Assembly: GCA_014526335.1 (NCBI GenBank)
Contig: JACTAT010000021.1
Coordinates: forward strand, 2,244,195-2,308,194
Direction: 5' to 3'
Origin: Chrysaora quinquecirrha
Taxonomy: Eukaryota; Cnidaria; Scyphozoa; Semaeostomeae; Pelagiidae
DNA: 64,000 nucleotides
The notes under the pieces are model-generated. The model was not told the origin of the DNA and did not search any database. It saw nothing but the letters and a program-made list of their open reading frames with translations. The position numbers were made by a program, and so were the translations under genes. Each line of letters opens with the position of its first letter. The first letter of the stretch is position 1. Shown piece by piece: positions 1-10,900 of this stretch.

Positions 1-89
1 ATATAGGGTGGCTGTGTAAAAGCTTAAAGAATGAAAATCTACCTTGATAATTAAACAAGCTTCGTTATGATTTGAATATATATATGGTT

Positions 90-626
90 AGACCCTGACC
101 AAACGATCAAACATTCAACATTGTTTGTCAAACATTCTTTCTTGTTACAAGGACAAACTATTTTCAGAAGCATTATCCTTATGACAGCAAGAGAATCGCA
201 GAAAAAACAGTGAATACAACAAAAACATACCGCTGCTCTGCTTGTCAAGCAATGTTTTCTGACGTCACCAAATGGTAAAACATTGCTTGTAAAACAAACA
301 TCGAATGTTTGATCAACAGTGTTTGACCGTTTGGCCATTCGGCAAAATATTCCTCGTCAAACATTCAATTTTTGTGACCTGCAGAAAATCTTTTCGAAAA
401 CATTGCTCTGCTTGTCAAACAATGTTTTGTGACGTCACCAAACGATCAAACATTACTTGTAAAGCAAACATAAAGTGTTTTATCAACAATGTTTGATCAT
501 TTGACCACTCGGAAAACATTTCTCGCCCAACATTCTGCTTTGGATGGAATGTCTCATGCTCTACTTGTCAAGCAATGTTTTGTGACGTGGTTGATGGAAA
601 ATGTTTGATCGTTTGAGCAGGGCCTT
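90..626. repeat. Foldback MITE, GGCCAAACGATCAAACATTG family, copy 1
   Basis: The segment opens with CCCTGACCAAACGATCAAAC and closes with the inverted form GTTTGATCGTTTGAGCAGGG. Between them, short motifs such as CAAACATTGCTTG and their reverse complements alternate, so much of the element can pair with itself. TGACGTCA-like cores recur inside. The same family recurs near 15.8, 16.5, 21.0, 21.8, 22.1, 30.1, 35.9 and 55.9-57.1 kb. No protein is encoded, so it is non-autonomous. Confidence 0.8.
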
Positions 627-672
627 AGAATTAGAATTAAATAATGAAAAAATAAATAATTAAATTTATGAT

Positions 673-2825
673 TCACCTTTGCAAGTCAAAGAGTCGTCTT
701 ACACTGCTAGATTGTTTTCTTGGAGTTTGACTCAAGTTTTTTGGTGTCATTTCTTCCTTAGCTTTCTCCATTTTCAAGCCACATTTAACTTCATGGATTT
801 TCACTGATGCACTGCCATAATAATTATTACAAAAATGACATCGCACATAGTTATTCCCGGTTGGTGTTCGCTTCTTGTCCGAGCTTGAAACTCTTAGGCC
901 GTTCTTCTGGTCGGAGGTTCTCTCAGGTCCTTGCTGTTTCGATGTTTTCCTTATCGGCGTGTGGTCTGAAGGTTGCTTACTATTAGTTGTGTGATTATTT
1001 AAATTGATTTCTGAATGGTACATTCGTTTCTGGTCTTTTCTTCTTGGCAGACGAGCCTTCTCGTTATGATTATTATTATTAGCAATTTCCAGCTGTTTTG
1101 CCTTCTCGCATTGCCGCACGTGAATCGGCAGAGACTTACTGCCAAACAACTTCCCACAAATATGGCACTGAAAAAACCTTGATTTATGAAGAACACCAGA
1201 TGACGTCACATCAGATGGACTAATCATATTCAGCGCATCTGAAGACACGGTATGTGATTGGCTAAGATTCTGACCATTCAACCAATCATCGTCGCCATTC
1301 TGAAACCTCAGCTCGTTGACAGACACACATCGTCCATTTTGAATCGGTTTGGTTTTTGGTTTGTTTTCTTTTTCATTCCCAAGTAAATCCTTCTCATTTC
1401 TTAGCCGGCATTTCTTCTCATGAATCGAAACGGAATGAACACTGAATTTATTCCAGCAATATTTACATTCCGTAAATCTCGGCGTTCCGGGTTTTCTACT
1501 TGCTTTATCATCTGATACTGACGTCAACGTATCCAAGGATTCCGCATTTTTCATTTCGTTCATTCCACCAACACCATCTGTATCGTCAAAAATATGAATT
1601 TCGTTTCTTGCGGAATAAGATGAACTTAGATTTTGCGTTGACAGCGAGGCATATGCAGACATGGGCCTAGGCTTTTTCTTCGCTGAAGTCGATCGCTTTA
1701 CTTTTCTATCACTAGACCTTGCCTTATCATTTGCAGTCTCTCCATCCCTCAATCTTGCATTCCAGGCTTGTTTTGGCTCTCGATGAGAAACATTCGCTAC
1801 AGACTGGGCCTTCTTCATGCCAACAGAATTATAAGAACCTCTTGGAGACTCGTAATTTTCACGTGCCGTGCTGATGTTTCCTAACGAGGACCCTTTCTTC
1901 AGGCTGTCATTATTTGTAACTCCAGATTCCCATTTACGTTTGCACTGTTTTTCATGCAGACTGATGAAATGAGTTGGGAAATCATTTCCACAGATATAGC
2001 AACGCACTGTTTTACGAGCAGCCGAACCTTCGCTTGACCCTGTTGGAGATAATATATCGTCAAAAAATCCCACGCATGCGGAGTTACATTATCATTAACG
2101 TCTCTCTCTTTAGTCACTGTTGTTGTTGTTGTTGCTACTATATTTTGAGAAGGCTGTTATTCCTAGCTTTCTTAGCTAATCTAGGCCTACTATGCATGCC
2201 GCATCCAGGCATGGGACCCCTAGTTTAACGTCCCTTCTGAAGGACGGCAGAGTGACCTCGCACGACCAAGCTTAACTTCAGTTGTCTAACGAGAACTGAC
2301 TGAAAAGCTTGGCCACCCACTCCACGAAGTCCCGTATCCCGGCTTGTATAACCCGTTTTTTTCTTGAAAATAGTTATTCCCCATCTGGGTATAAATTCTG
2401 CCTGTGACGAGTGTCAGACGAAAAAAGCTTTAAGTATGTCCAGAGATGTTTCAGCTGTTCCTCACAATTCGGAAACTCTGTACCACTTAAAAACTATCTA
2501 AAAAAGCCTCGAAAGTTCCCGAAAGTTCCGCATTATTTGAGAATTTTCAGCCTTGAGTTCCTTACAAAGTAACTCCTTATAGAAAAAAAACGTTGAAGAA
2601 GAAAAAAAATGGCAGCCGGCATAAAAACAAACCTGTAGATGTAGCTGATTTGACGGATTCTTCTTCTTCAACTTCTAATAAATTATCGACTTCTTTTGTT
2701 ATTGTCGTGAGGTTATCTTGAAGATTTTCTAGGCATTCTCTTTCGTGCTGCGGCAAACTTCGTGCATCGAATGATGCCGAACAAATGAAGCATTTTGACT
2801 CAATCAGGGATACAGACGCCATCAT
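673..2825 (-). CDS. ZC2HC1-type zinc finger protein with five C2HC fingers
   Basis: Two coding exons are visible on the minus strand: 2825-2633 and 2039-673. The donor is ACAG|GTTTGT, the acceptor is CCAACAG, and both are phase 1, giving 519 residues. Five zinc knuckles share the spacing C-x2-C-x11-H-x3-C, starting near residues 12, 78, 256, 356 and 465. The first is in exon 1 and the rest in exon 2. The linkers are long, rich in Ser, Lys and Asn, and probably disordered. This finger type defines the ZC2HC1 (FAM164) family, whose biochemical role is poorly known. A pyrimidine-rich TTGCAG acceptor lies a few bases before the ATG, so a non-coding 5' exon probably exists upstream. Five fingers is more than I expect for vertebrate members. 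The family call is firm; the exact orthologue is not. Confidence 0.85.
2384..2500 (+). repeat. Dispersed repeat, ATCTGGGTATAAATTC family
   Basis: This non-coding fragment carries ATCTGGGTATAAATTCTGCC, GAGTGTCAGACGAAAA and GTATGTCCAGAGATGTTT. The same ordered motifs occur near 19690-19850 (plus), 34640-34720 (plus, partial), 35615-35750 (minus) and 37430-37665 (minus). It is a degenerate interspersed family; no coding capacity is seen. Confidence 0.65.
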
Positions 2826-3685
2826 TAAATCTGCAAGACGAAAAGAATTAATAAAAGTCAGAGTTTTAAGTTATAAATCCTGATTAAATGTAACAATTGA
2901 TATTATGATTTATACAAATGCTTAAGATTGAACATATTTCAATTGACCTGAAAGTAGGGAGGGACTGCAGTAGGGCCCAAACAGGCTTAAGGGCTCAGGG
3001 GCGGCTCCGGGCACAAAAGCCGCATTTGGATGAGCTCTTATTCCATACTCTTGTTCCAACTAAGTCTCAGATATGCTCCTTGCTAAAGTATCAAGTTTTA
3101 TCTCGCTGAGTGGTATAAATTTATTAGGCCCGTGAGAAAATGTCCAGCTATTGTAGCGCTCTAGGCTCAACTGTATAAGCCCCTGCGGGCAGCCAGCCAC
3201 CGTGTGAAAGGGCACATTGCTATTCTGTATCTTTGGTCTTATAAACAGAATGTGTATATTTTTTATGGATATAAATTGATTTTTGTGGTGATATGAAATG
3301 ATACTAACAAAAATCTAACACATAAAGAGAAAAACCATCTCAAAAAGTATTTACTGTAACGAAGACAAAACAGAGTTAACTTTCATTTTGTAGTTAATGG
3401 AAATACAATGATAAGCTATACGATAAAATCAAAGAAAGAGTTAAAATTAAACGATAAGCATGAGAACAAACTTTTAATCTTCTATGATATTTGAAGGGCA
3501 AATGTATTATAGCCCTTTGGACACACGTTGAAGAGCGCTCACGTTTCTAAAAACGGTCTGACAACTAGTAGCCAACTAGTTCCTTTTGACGGGCTAACGG
3601 CATCTTTTGGCTACACAGTTCCAGAAATTTGGGCATGTTCTACTTCTGCGATTAGCAGAAAACCGATTCCCTTCAGTCGTATACT
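2826..3685. other. Intergenic region, no gene recognised
   Basis: Only short ORFs without recognisable domains occur here. A possible 5' UTR exon of the ZC2HC1-type gene may lie in it but cannot be placed from sequence alone. Confidence 0.5.
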
Positions 3686-3941
3686 TATTTTTTAATAAGC
3701 AACTGGTCAATCAGCAACTAGGGTTGAAATTTTGCTGAACGTTTTGGTTAAGATGCTTTTCTTCCTTATAAAGTACATCGTTGCAAACTTGTTAATTACA
3801 TTGAAAAGCAAGAAAAGAGCAAAAAAAGTTTTTAGGGGGTTCCAGTCATTCTGCTAGGGCCTAAGTTGCTTAAAATACCAGATATTTGAAGCAACTTTGA
3901 GGGTAGGGCCAAATGTCCAGTTGCTTATTAAAAAAAAGTGT
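3686..3941. repeat. MITE with AATAAGCAACT terminal inverted repeats, copy 1
   Basis: The left end has TTTTTTAATAAGCAACT and the right end AGTTGCTTATTAAAAAAAA, which are inverted. The interior shares GGTTTTAG/GTTTTTAGGGGGT and CATTCTG stretches with a second copy near 14241-14466. It has no coding capacity and is about 250 bp, typical of a MITE. Confidence 0.75.
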
Positions 3942-6900
3942 AGTCGACGTATATTGACAGTAGTCGACCACCTGGGCACTTTTGCAACCATGATCAACTT
4001 CGTCCTGTAAGCTATGACTAGTTATTGACATCTCGACATAAGTTAGCAGTTAACTAGTTCGCTTTAGTTCTATCGTATCGTAGGTCGACATGAGCCTGGC
4101 TTAAGAAGTCTCGCTTGGTTTCGTCATAATGTCATACCCCTTAAGCAATCCTACTGTATGTAAAGTCGGGACTGAAGCGTATGGGTGTGGTCGAATGCCA
4201 CTCGGATTCTCTGGGATGTTCATGGCGGTAGTCAAAAAGCCTTCTAAAACTATCTATCTAATCTATTTCGAGGCCTTTTGGAGCTCAACTTGCATTGCGC
4301 ATGTTCTTGGACCAACAAATGCTGGATTTTTCTCAAAGGATGTGCATAGAAGTAAGGTGCAATTCAATCCTTTTTAACCCTTTGCAGAAATGCCATTGAT
4401 TTCATGAAAATCCATTAGAAATCGTTTTGTTAAGTCTCCAAGCCCTTTTTGAACCGGGACATGTCCCTCGCGTGAGATAAGAACATAGCAATCTGTCATA
4501 TTTTCCAGAAAGATTGCCCAAAGATTGCCTAGACCTGAAGAAAAAGAGGAGACGTCATGAAAGTGTCTCCCCTGCGTACCCAATTCAAAAGCTGGATGCC
4601 AGAGGGATAGGGGCGTTCAACTGAAAATAATAATCTACGGGGTCTATTGGCACAAGTTGTCAAAGAATTCACTAGTTCAGAACACTGAATCAGACCCTAC
4701 GCCACATATAAACACGCATGCGTATTGATGATTATATTGTTATCAAATGTCGAGTTGTCACTTCCAAGTAGGACAAGCCATTAGGTACAGCGCGTCTCCC
4801 AAAATGAAAACAATAAAAAATTTCATGTAAAAATAACACGAACATGCGCAGAAGTGTAAATGAAGACTGACTTTTTAATTGAAAATCAATCATTGTATCT
4901 GATTTTGAGGGGAGCAACAAACTTTGAGAATGAGACCAAGCAAAACAAGGCAGTGGAAAGGAACCTTTGCTGAAAAGCAAAAACATGGCTCAGTGCTGGA
5001 GATGAATGCTCCCCACTTGCATCCACAATGCCGAGACAATGTGGCTGAGGCGTCGCATCTTACAGTGGTTCCCGTTACAGGAAATCGCTATTCCCCCGTG
5101 TTTCGGCCAGCCAAGGGGGTGGGACTATCCGGCCCCCAGACCATGTGCTTACGCTTGGATATCCCGCCAGCTTCCGACTCACACACTGAACAATTATGAA
5201 ACTACCCTTCTTCATACTAATAGAATTTCTTCCGAACAACAAGATGATGATGGTAAAAACTCATGCGCATGCGCAATGTTTCTTGACTCTTCGGATTTCA
5301 TTACTTCTGTTCAAATTCTAAGGTAAAATTGACAATTAATACTTACCACGAGAGATACTTACAAGATAAAATTGATGAATATCTGCAAATGTTTTCAGGA
5401 AGTGGGCGTCAGTGCATCAACCCTTAAACAAGGGCCTGAATTTCAAACTACCACTATACATCGGTGATTGGATCAAGTCTACATTTAAACTTCTGCGCAT
5501 AATCGTGCTATTTTTAGTAGGGTGCTTCTTCAGACAAGACAACCCCTTTCTTGCCCTTACATGGATGGCATTATGAACAACCTGTGTAAAGCTGCTCTCC
5601 ATCTATGTTTTCGGCTTTTCCTATTTTTTCACAGAAATCCTTTGGGAATCTTTTTGTTTTAACAGAAATCTCGCAGAGTGAAATGCCCCTAGCGTAGGTC
5701 CAGTACAGTATGCTGCCTTAGGTAAAAGCCAAGGTGTCGGGTTTTTAGTAATTTTTCTGTGAAGTCAAAGACTTTATTCCTAAGAAAATTTTCTTTCGTG
5801 GCTCTAAGCTTTTCCTCTGATAAAATTTTGATTTCATTAAGTTTTTTATCGATATGTTTAGAAGTCAACATTCAAAAAATCAAAGGCCTAAAAAATAATG
5901 CGTGATGGTCAGAAACGATCTGTAAACAGTGAAGGATTACAGATGAAAAACGATACGAAAATTTGAGAAGGAAAAAGTAAATTAGGAACAAGGTAACGTA
6001 ATGTGATATCAACAAAAAATTATATGCTTACCTATCGAACAATACTCAGGTTGTGGATTGTTATTCGCGGAGCAGAAGTGCAATAAAACGCCGAAGGGAT
6101 GTTGATCCTTGATCGCATAGGCCTAAATAAATTCTGATCGCATTTAGATCGAGAATTTGAAAGGTTTTTCACACTTGATTGTTCTTCGATTAGCTTTATT
6201 TATATCTGTACAATATTACCTTCAGATTATCCTCTAAGGCCTCGTTGAAGATTGACTTTACAATAGCAGAGAATTGAAATAAACTTTAAATTTTATGCTT
6301 TCCATCCTCGATCTCGATCGTCATGCTCAATGGCTTCCATTCCATGTCCACCCCCTTCAGAAATTTTTATTGGGTCTTTCGATTCACTATGGTGAACAAT
6401 TAGCCAGCAACCAGTTCAGTTCTATGGAAACCTGTTTTTCAAATTTTTTTATTGTTCATCAGAATTTTATTATTTCAATGATTACGACAAATATAAAACT
6501 TTAAATGTCATACAGAAAAATCTTTACAATAGTCATTTCCCGTCATTTTTCTAGGTGAAATTTCTCGATGAGGAAGGGCTCTCTACCTGGTTAGCTAGGT
6601 AGGGTAAGGGGGCTCAAAAAGCCCCCCCCCCAGGGTCTTCTATCGAGCGTGCAGGATGTAAATTAATCTTCGTAGGAAAAGTGCAGACCACAATCCTGCT
6701 TCGAGACAATTTGACCTCTTTTTTCATCACATGCATAAATGCAGGAAGTCATGGGTGAGGGTGATCATTTTCATTTTCATCCTCATCTCACGTTTCCAGC
6801 CAGTTCCTACGGGCATCTTGCTTCTCGAAAAAGCGTACGAGATATTCCTATTCCCGAAACAAAAGGAGAATTCTAACAAGTTTCCTACGAAAACTATAGA

Positions 6901-7360
6901 GATTCTAGCTCATGGTGTACGAGACCCGAGTGAGGAGTACCCCTCGGCCAATTGCAGCCAAGCCCTCCCCCCTTCAGAGTTTGGGTTGGATATCTTGATG
7001 TATCCAAATTGACGTATTAAAATAATAAAATACTTTGGCAAAATGCCACGTTGAGTGAGTAAATTGCATGCAATTACTGCCAATTAATATCAAAAGGCTT
7101 TTGAAAAATAAAAATAATTTGCGTAGAAAGGAAGACTTCTCTTTCTCGCGTTATACCCAAAGGGGGTTGTGTCAAAATGAGAAATACATCTGAACAAAGT
7201 AAGAAAAAACTTGGGGCTGGCCTTTTCTTAGCCCAAAGAAATAAATTACAGCTTAAAATGAAAGTAAGACAGTAGTTTGACTGAATGTGCAACAAGCAAG
7301 CGAACAAAACGTAGATGAGGTTGCTGCATTTGTTACAGAAACCTAGAAAAACTCCAGAAT
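3942..7360. other. Intergenic region, no gene recognised
   Basis: ORFs here are short and show no known motif. The 5000-5170 stretch is GC-richer and vaguely repeat-like, but I cannot assign it to a class. Nothing else is supportable. Confidence 0.45.
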
Positions 7361-7495
7361 TCACTGAAAAATATTTCTATCTAAGTAAGTGAGGAGTTAA
7401 GAACAGATTAAGAACATTTCAGGCTGAAAGAAGACAAAAACTTAAGAACAGCCAGCCTCGATTAAAATTTTTTGGTTCTTAAAAAAAGAGTGTGC
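7360..7495. repeat. Dispersed repeat ending GGTTCTTAAAAAA, copy 1
   Basis: The order of motifs (CTAAGTAAG, GACAGATTAAGAAC or similar, GAGGCTGA or similar, GGTTCTTA) is shared with 51390-51512. The end also resembles the terminus of the MITE at 10731-11092. No coding capacity. Confidence 0.6.
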
Positions 7496-7946
7496 ATTCT
7501 TTGCAATTTTATGCGAGTACATACATATGATGAGCTATTTTATTTATGATTATATTTTCAATTTAATTTCGTAAAGTCTTCTTCGTGGATGTGAAAGGAG
7601 GAAAAGGATAAGCTCCAAGCACAGCTTGCTAACATCATGTTGTTGCCTCTATCCATGAAAACATGCGATGCAAGCCCCCTGAATGACAAATCGATTGTTC
7701 CCATTATTTCCTTGGAGAAGAAGAGGAATGTTTAACATTCCACGAATCGATCAAGATGTAATTTCATGCTGCTCAAATTCCGATTTGATCGCTCGATTGA
7801 CTTTTCGGCTCGCCTTTCTAATTTTGTGTCGTGCATTGTTGTTCTCATTTGATGTTTTGCACACCTTGTCTCGTCATCAACATGCATGCATCGATTTGAA
7901 ACAATCGATCACTGCATTCTCAACTGCTCATACCGTAAATTCAAAA

Positions 7947-10900
7947 ATGCAGGCAGCAAAACCAACTTCAATGGATGTCAAATATGAAATTCGTCCTGAG
8001 GTAAGATTTTTTGGCGATTTTTCCAGGATTTTGGTGAATTAATCGATGAAGGAGGTGGAACGAAGGACGAAAGAAAGTCTAAGTCTAGCTTATAAATCGT
8101 ACCATCTTCTATCGATCCAGCTTTGCCAACAGGCAAAAACATTTAAAGATTGCAATCACAACCAATCTCAGAAATGCGAATAAAATTAAACTTCATGAAT
8201 TATTAATTCAGAAATAATAAAGTTGATAATAAATAGGTTATCCAGGCAGTTCAAATAGCTCATGTGTCTACTGTCATCTTGGCCTACTATTTACAGGCAT
8301 AACATTCATCACACCAAACCTATCCGACTTTTATACCTGGAATCTCGAAAGCGTTGTACGAATATTTCACGAACGTTAATTATAACCTTTAAAGATTCAA
8401 TCAATGGAACTTGAGATGAGAGAGGAAATTTTGAACTTTTTTCGAATTTTTCATTTTTGTTACTAAAATATTCAGGCATTTTAAAATGCCACTTTTTGGA
8501 AGTTAGAAGGAACCTATCACTGACTGGCAAACTCTCCACGAATTCCACATCATAGAAATTGACACGGCAGTTATGTTTAACATCACATGTAAATTATAAA
8601 AAATCACTAGAAATCCTTTTGTTTCAGTGCATCTTTTCGCGCTGTTTTAAGGATAAACAGCCCCCTAACTCGGCCCCCAAAATCGGTTTTGGCGAGAACG
8701 TAAGGATAAGAGTGGTTTCTGGTTTGCTAACGAATTAACGATTTGCCTTTTTTATTTTTTCAGTTTGTAACTCTAAAATTTAAAAGTTTCAGTTTCATGA
8801 GAATTCGCTATCAAACCAAACCTGGGGGCATAAGGTGTAAATGAAGGCTTAAAAGGTCTTTATAGGGCAGGCATACCCTGGGGTGCGTGTGGTGTACCTA
8901 CGGAGAAAGCTTTGCGCGTCAAGAAACCAAATGAAATATTGATAAGGTTGAAGGAATAAAATAGGAAGTTTCAAGTCGTCTGCCCTTCTGATAAGAGCTT
9001 TGTTTTCTTCGGGCGTAGTTTTGTGGCAAACAAATAAAGGCCCATTGATATGGTTTTTTACGGTGCATTACGTAGATATTGGAGAATTGAATGGGTTTTC
9101 CTTCTGGTGAAATATAAGACGGTTGGGTTGTAAAAAACAATGAACAATAAGAATTAAATACGACCTAGCCCGTTTGATATTGCATTGTTCTTGAAATCCT
9201 CTTGTCCTACGGCAACCCACGATTGATAGTCATCTGTAACATCTCATAAATTAACACGGGGGTAGATCACACGTTTCGGAAAACTTGTTTCGGTCGTATA
9301 TAACGAGGGTTGTGGTGTCGAAAATAACTGAAGATGATTCGACGACTAAATCTGCGATGATGTTGATTTACGATAACGATGATGATGCTGATGATGATCA
9401 TGATGAGCATGATGATGATCATGATGATGATGTCGGTGATGATGATCATGATGATGATGATGATGATGATGATGACGATGATGATGACAAAGATGATGAT
9501 GCCGATGCAATGATTAAGATGATGGTAATGATGATGATGTTGATTGCTATTTTGATGACGACTTTTTGGTTAGAAAAGAATTGCAGCGATTTGATAATGA
9601 TAGTTGTTATGAAAAAAGCTATAAGCTTATTAGTCCAGTCGGAGAGTGAGCCAGGTATCACCTGGCGAGGGAATTTAGGGGACATAATTTTTCTTGATCA
9701 GTTTTTCACGCTGATTACGAATATGGATGTTATTCATGCGAACGAGGCTGCTTTTTCAAGATATTTCATGAATTAACCTCGTTTTGGCCTGCTCCTGCCG
9801 CGAAAACATTTTGGAAGCTTTAGACATGCAAATGATACTTTCTAGACTAGATTTCATGCTTATTATGACTATGGATGTTGTTCGATCAAAAGACTAACCC
9901 CTATCAAAATACTAAATGAAATGAAACTGCGTAAATAACAAGAAAAATCCGGTGAGAAATTCGAGAAAGTCTCACAAACTAAAATGAAACCGAATAGATA
10001 GTTTTATGTTACAAGATTCATCATCATTCAATGTAGACAGGGAAATTACTACAACCATCTAGCAAACTGCCTAACCCTAAATTTTATTTCGGATTCGGGT
10101 TCTCCATGTTGAAGAGTATCTAAAACTGCCAGGGGCCATTTTGGGCGTGGCCTGGTTTTCACGTGATTCATGACCACACCCACCCATGGTCTGAAAAAAT
10201 TTTTTTTTGGAATTTTTGGAAAATTTTTTCACCAATGTGTAGTGTATCACAAGGCAAGAAATAAATTATAAAACACTTACTACTTTTCTCTTACCATTCG
10301 GGAGGCACAGCGTCTCAAAGTTTGTGTTGTTGTTGTTGTTAAAAACATAAAGATGTCAATATTGCGCGTATCGTTTTCGAGTTGCAATAAGGATTAAAGA
10401 TACCGATCTATTGACCATTCAATGTCATTTTCTAGCTTTACTGGAGTATCAAGGCAGCCATTCGTCGAACGAATCTTCACTGGACAGAAAGTTTTCGTCA
10501 AAGAGTATCGATGGCACTTGCGGCATGTGATAATGATACCACAAAATGCTTGATAATGGCAGCGTTTGATTGCCTGTTCTACTGACTTGCGATCAGGTGG
10601 TATGCCCATAGATGATTTGGTTTTCATCTCTTTATATAGCCGTAGTCCTTTACTCAATGTTCTTCCACTGAATATGTTTTTTCGAATGAATTCCTTTATG
10701 TCTTCGATATCGTTGTCTTTTATAAGAAACCAGTTTATAAGAAACCTAGAACTAGACACCCAAAAGTTAAGAAACTTTTAGAACTAGGAGGAAGAAGTTA
10801 AGAAACTGTAGAAATTTTTGTGTCCGTTTTCCAACATAGTGATTCACATTTGTGGAGGTAGTCATTAGTTCTCAAGCATTTCCTTGCTGTTTCTCGCACC

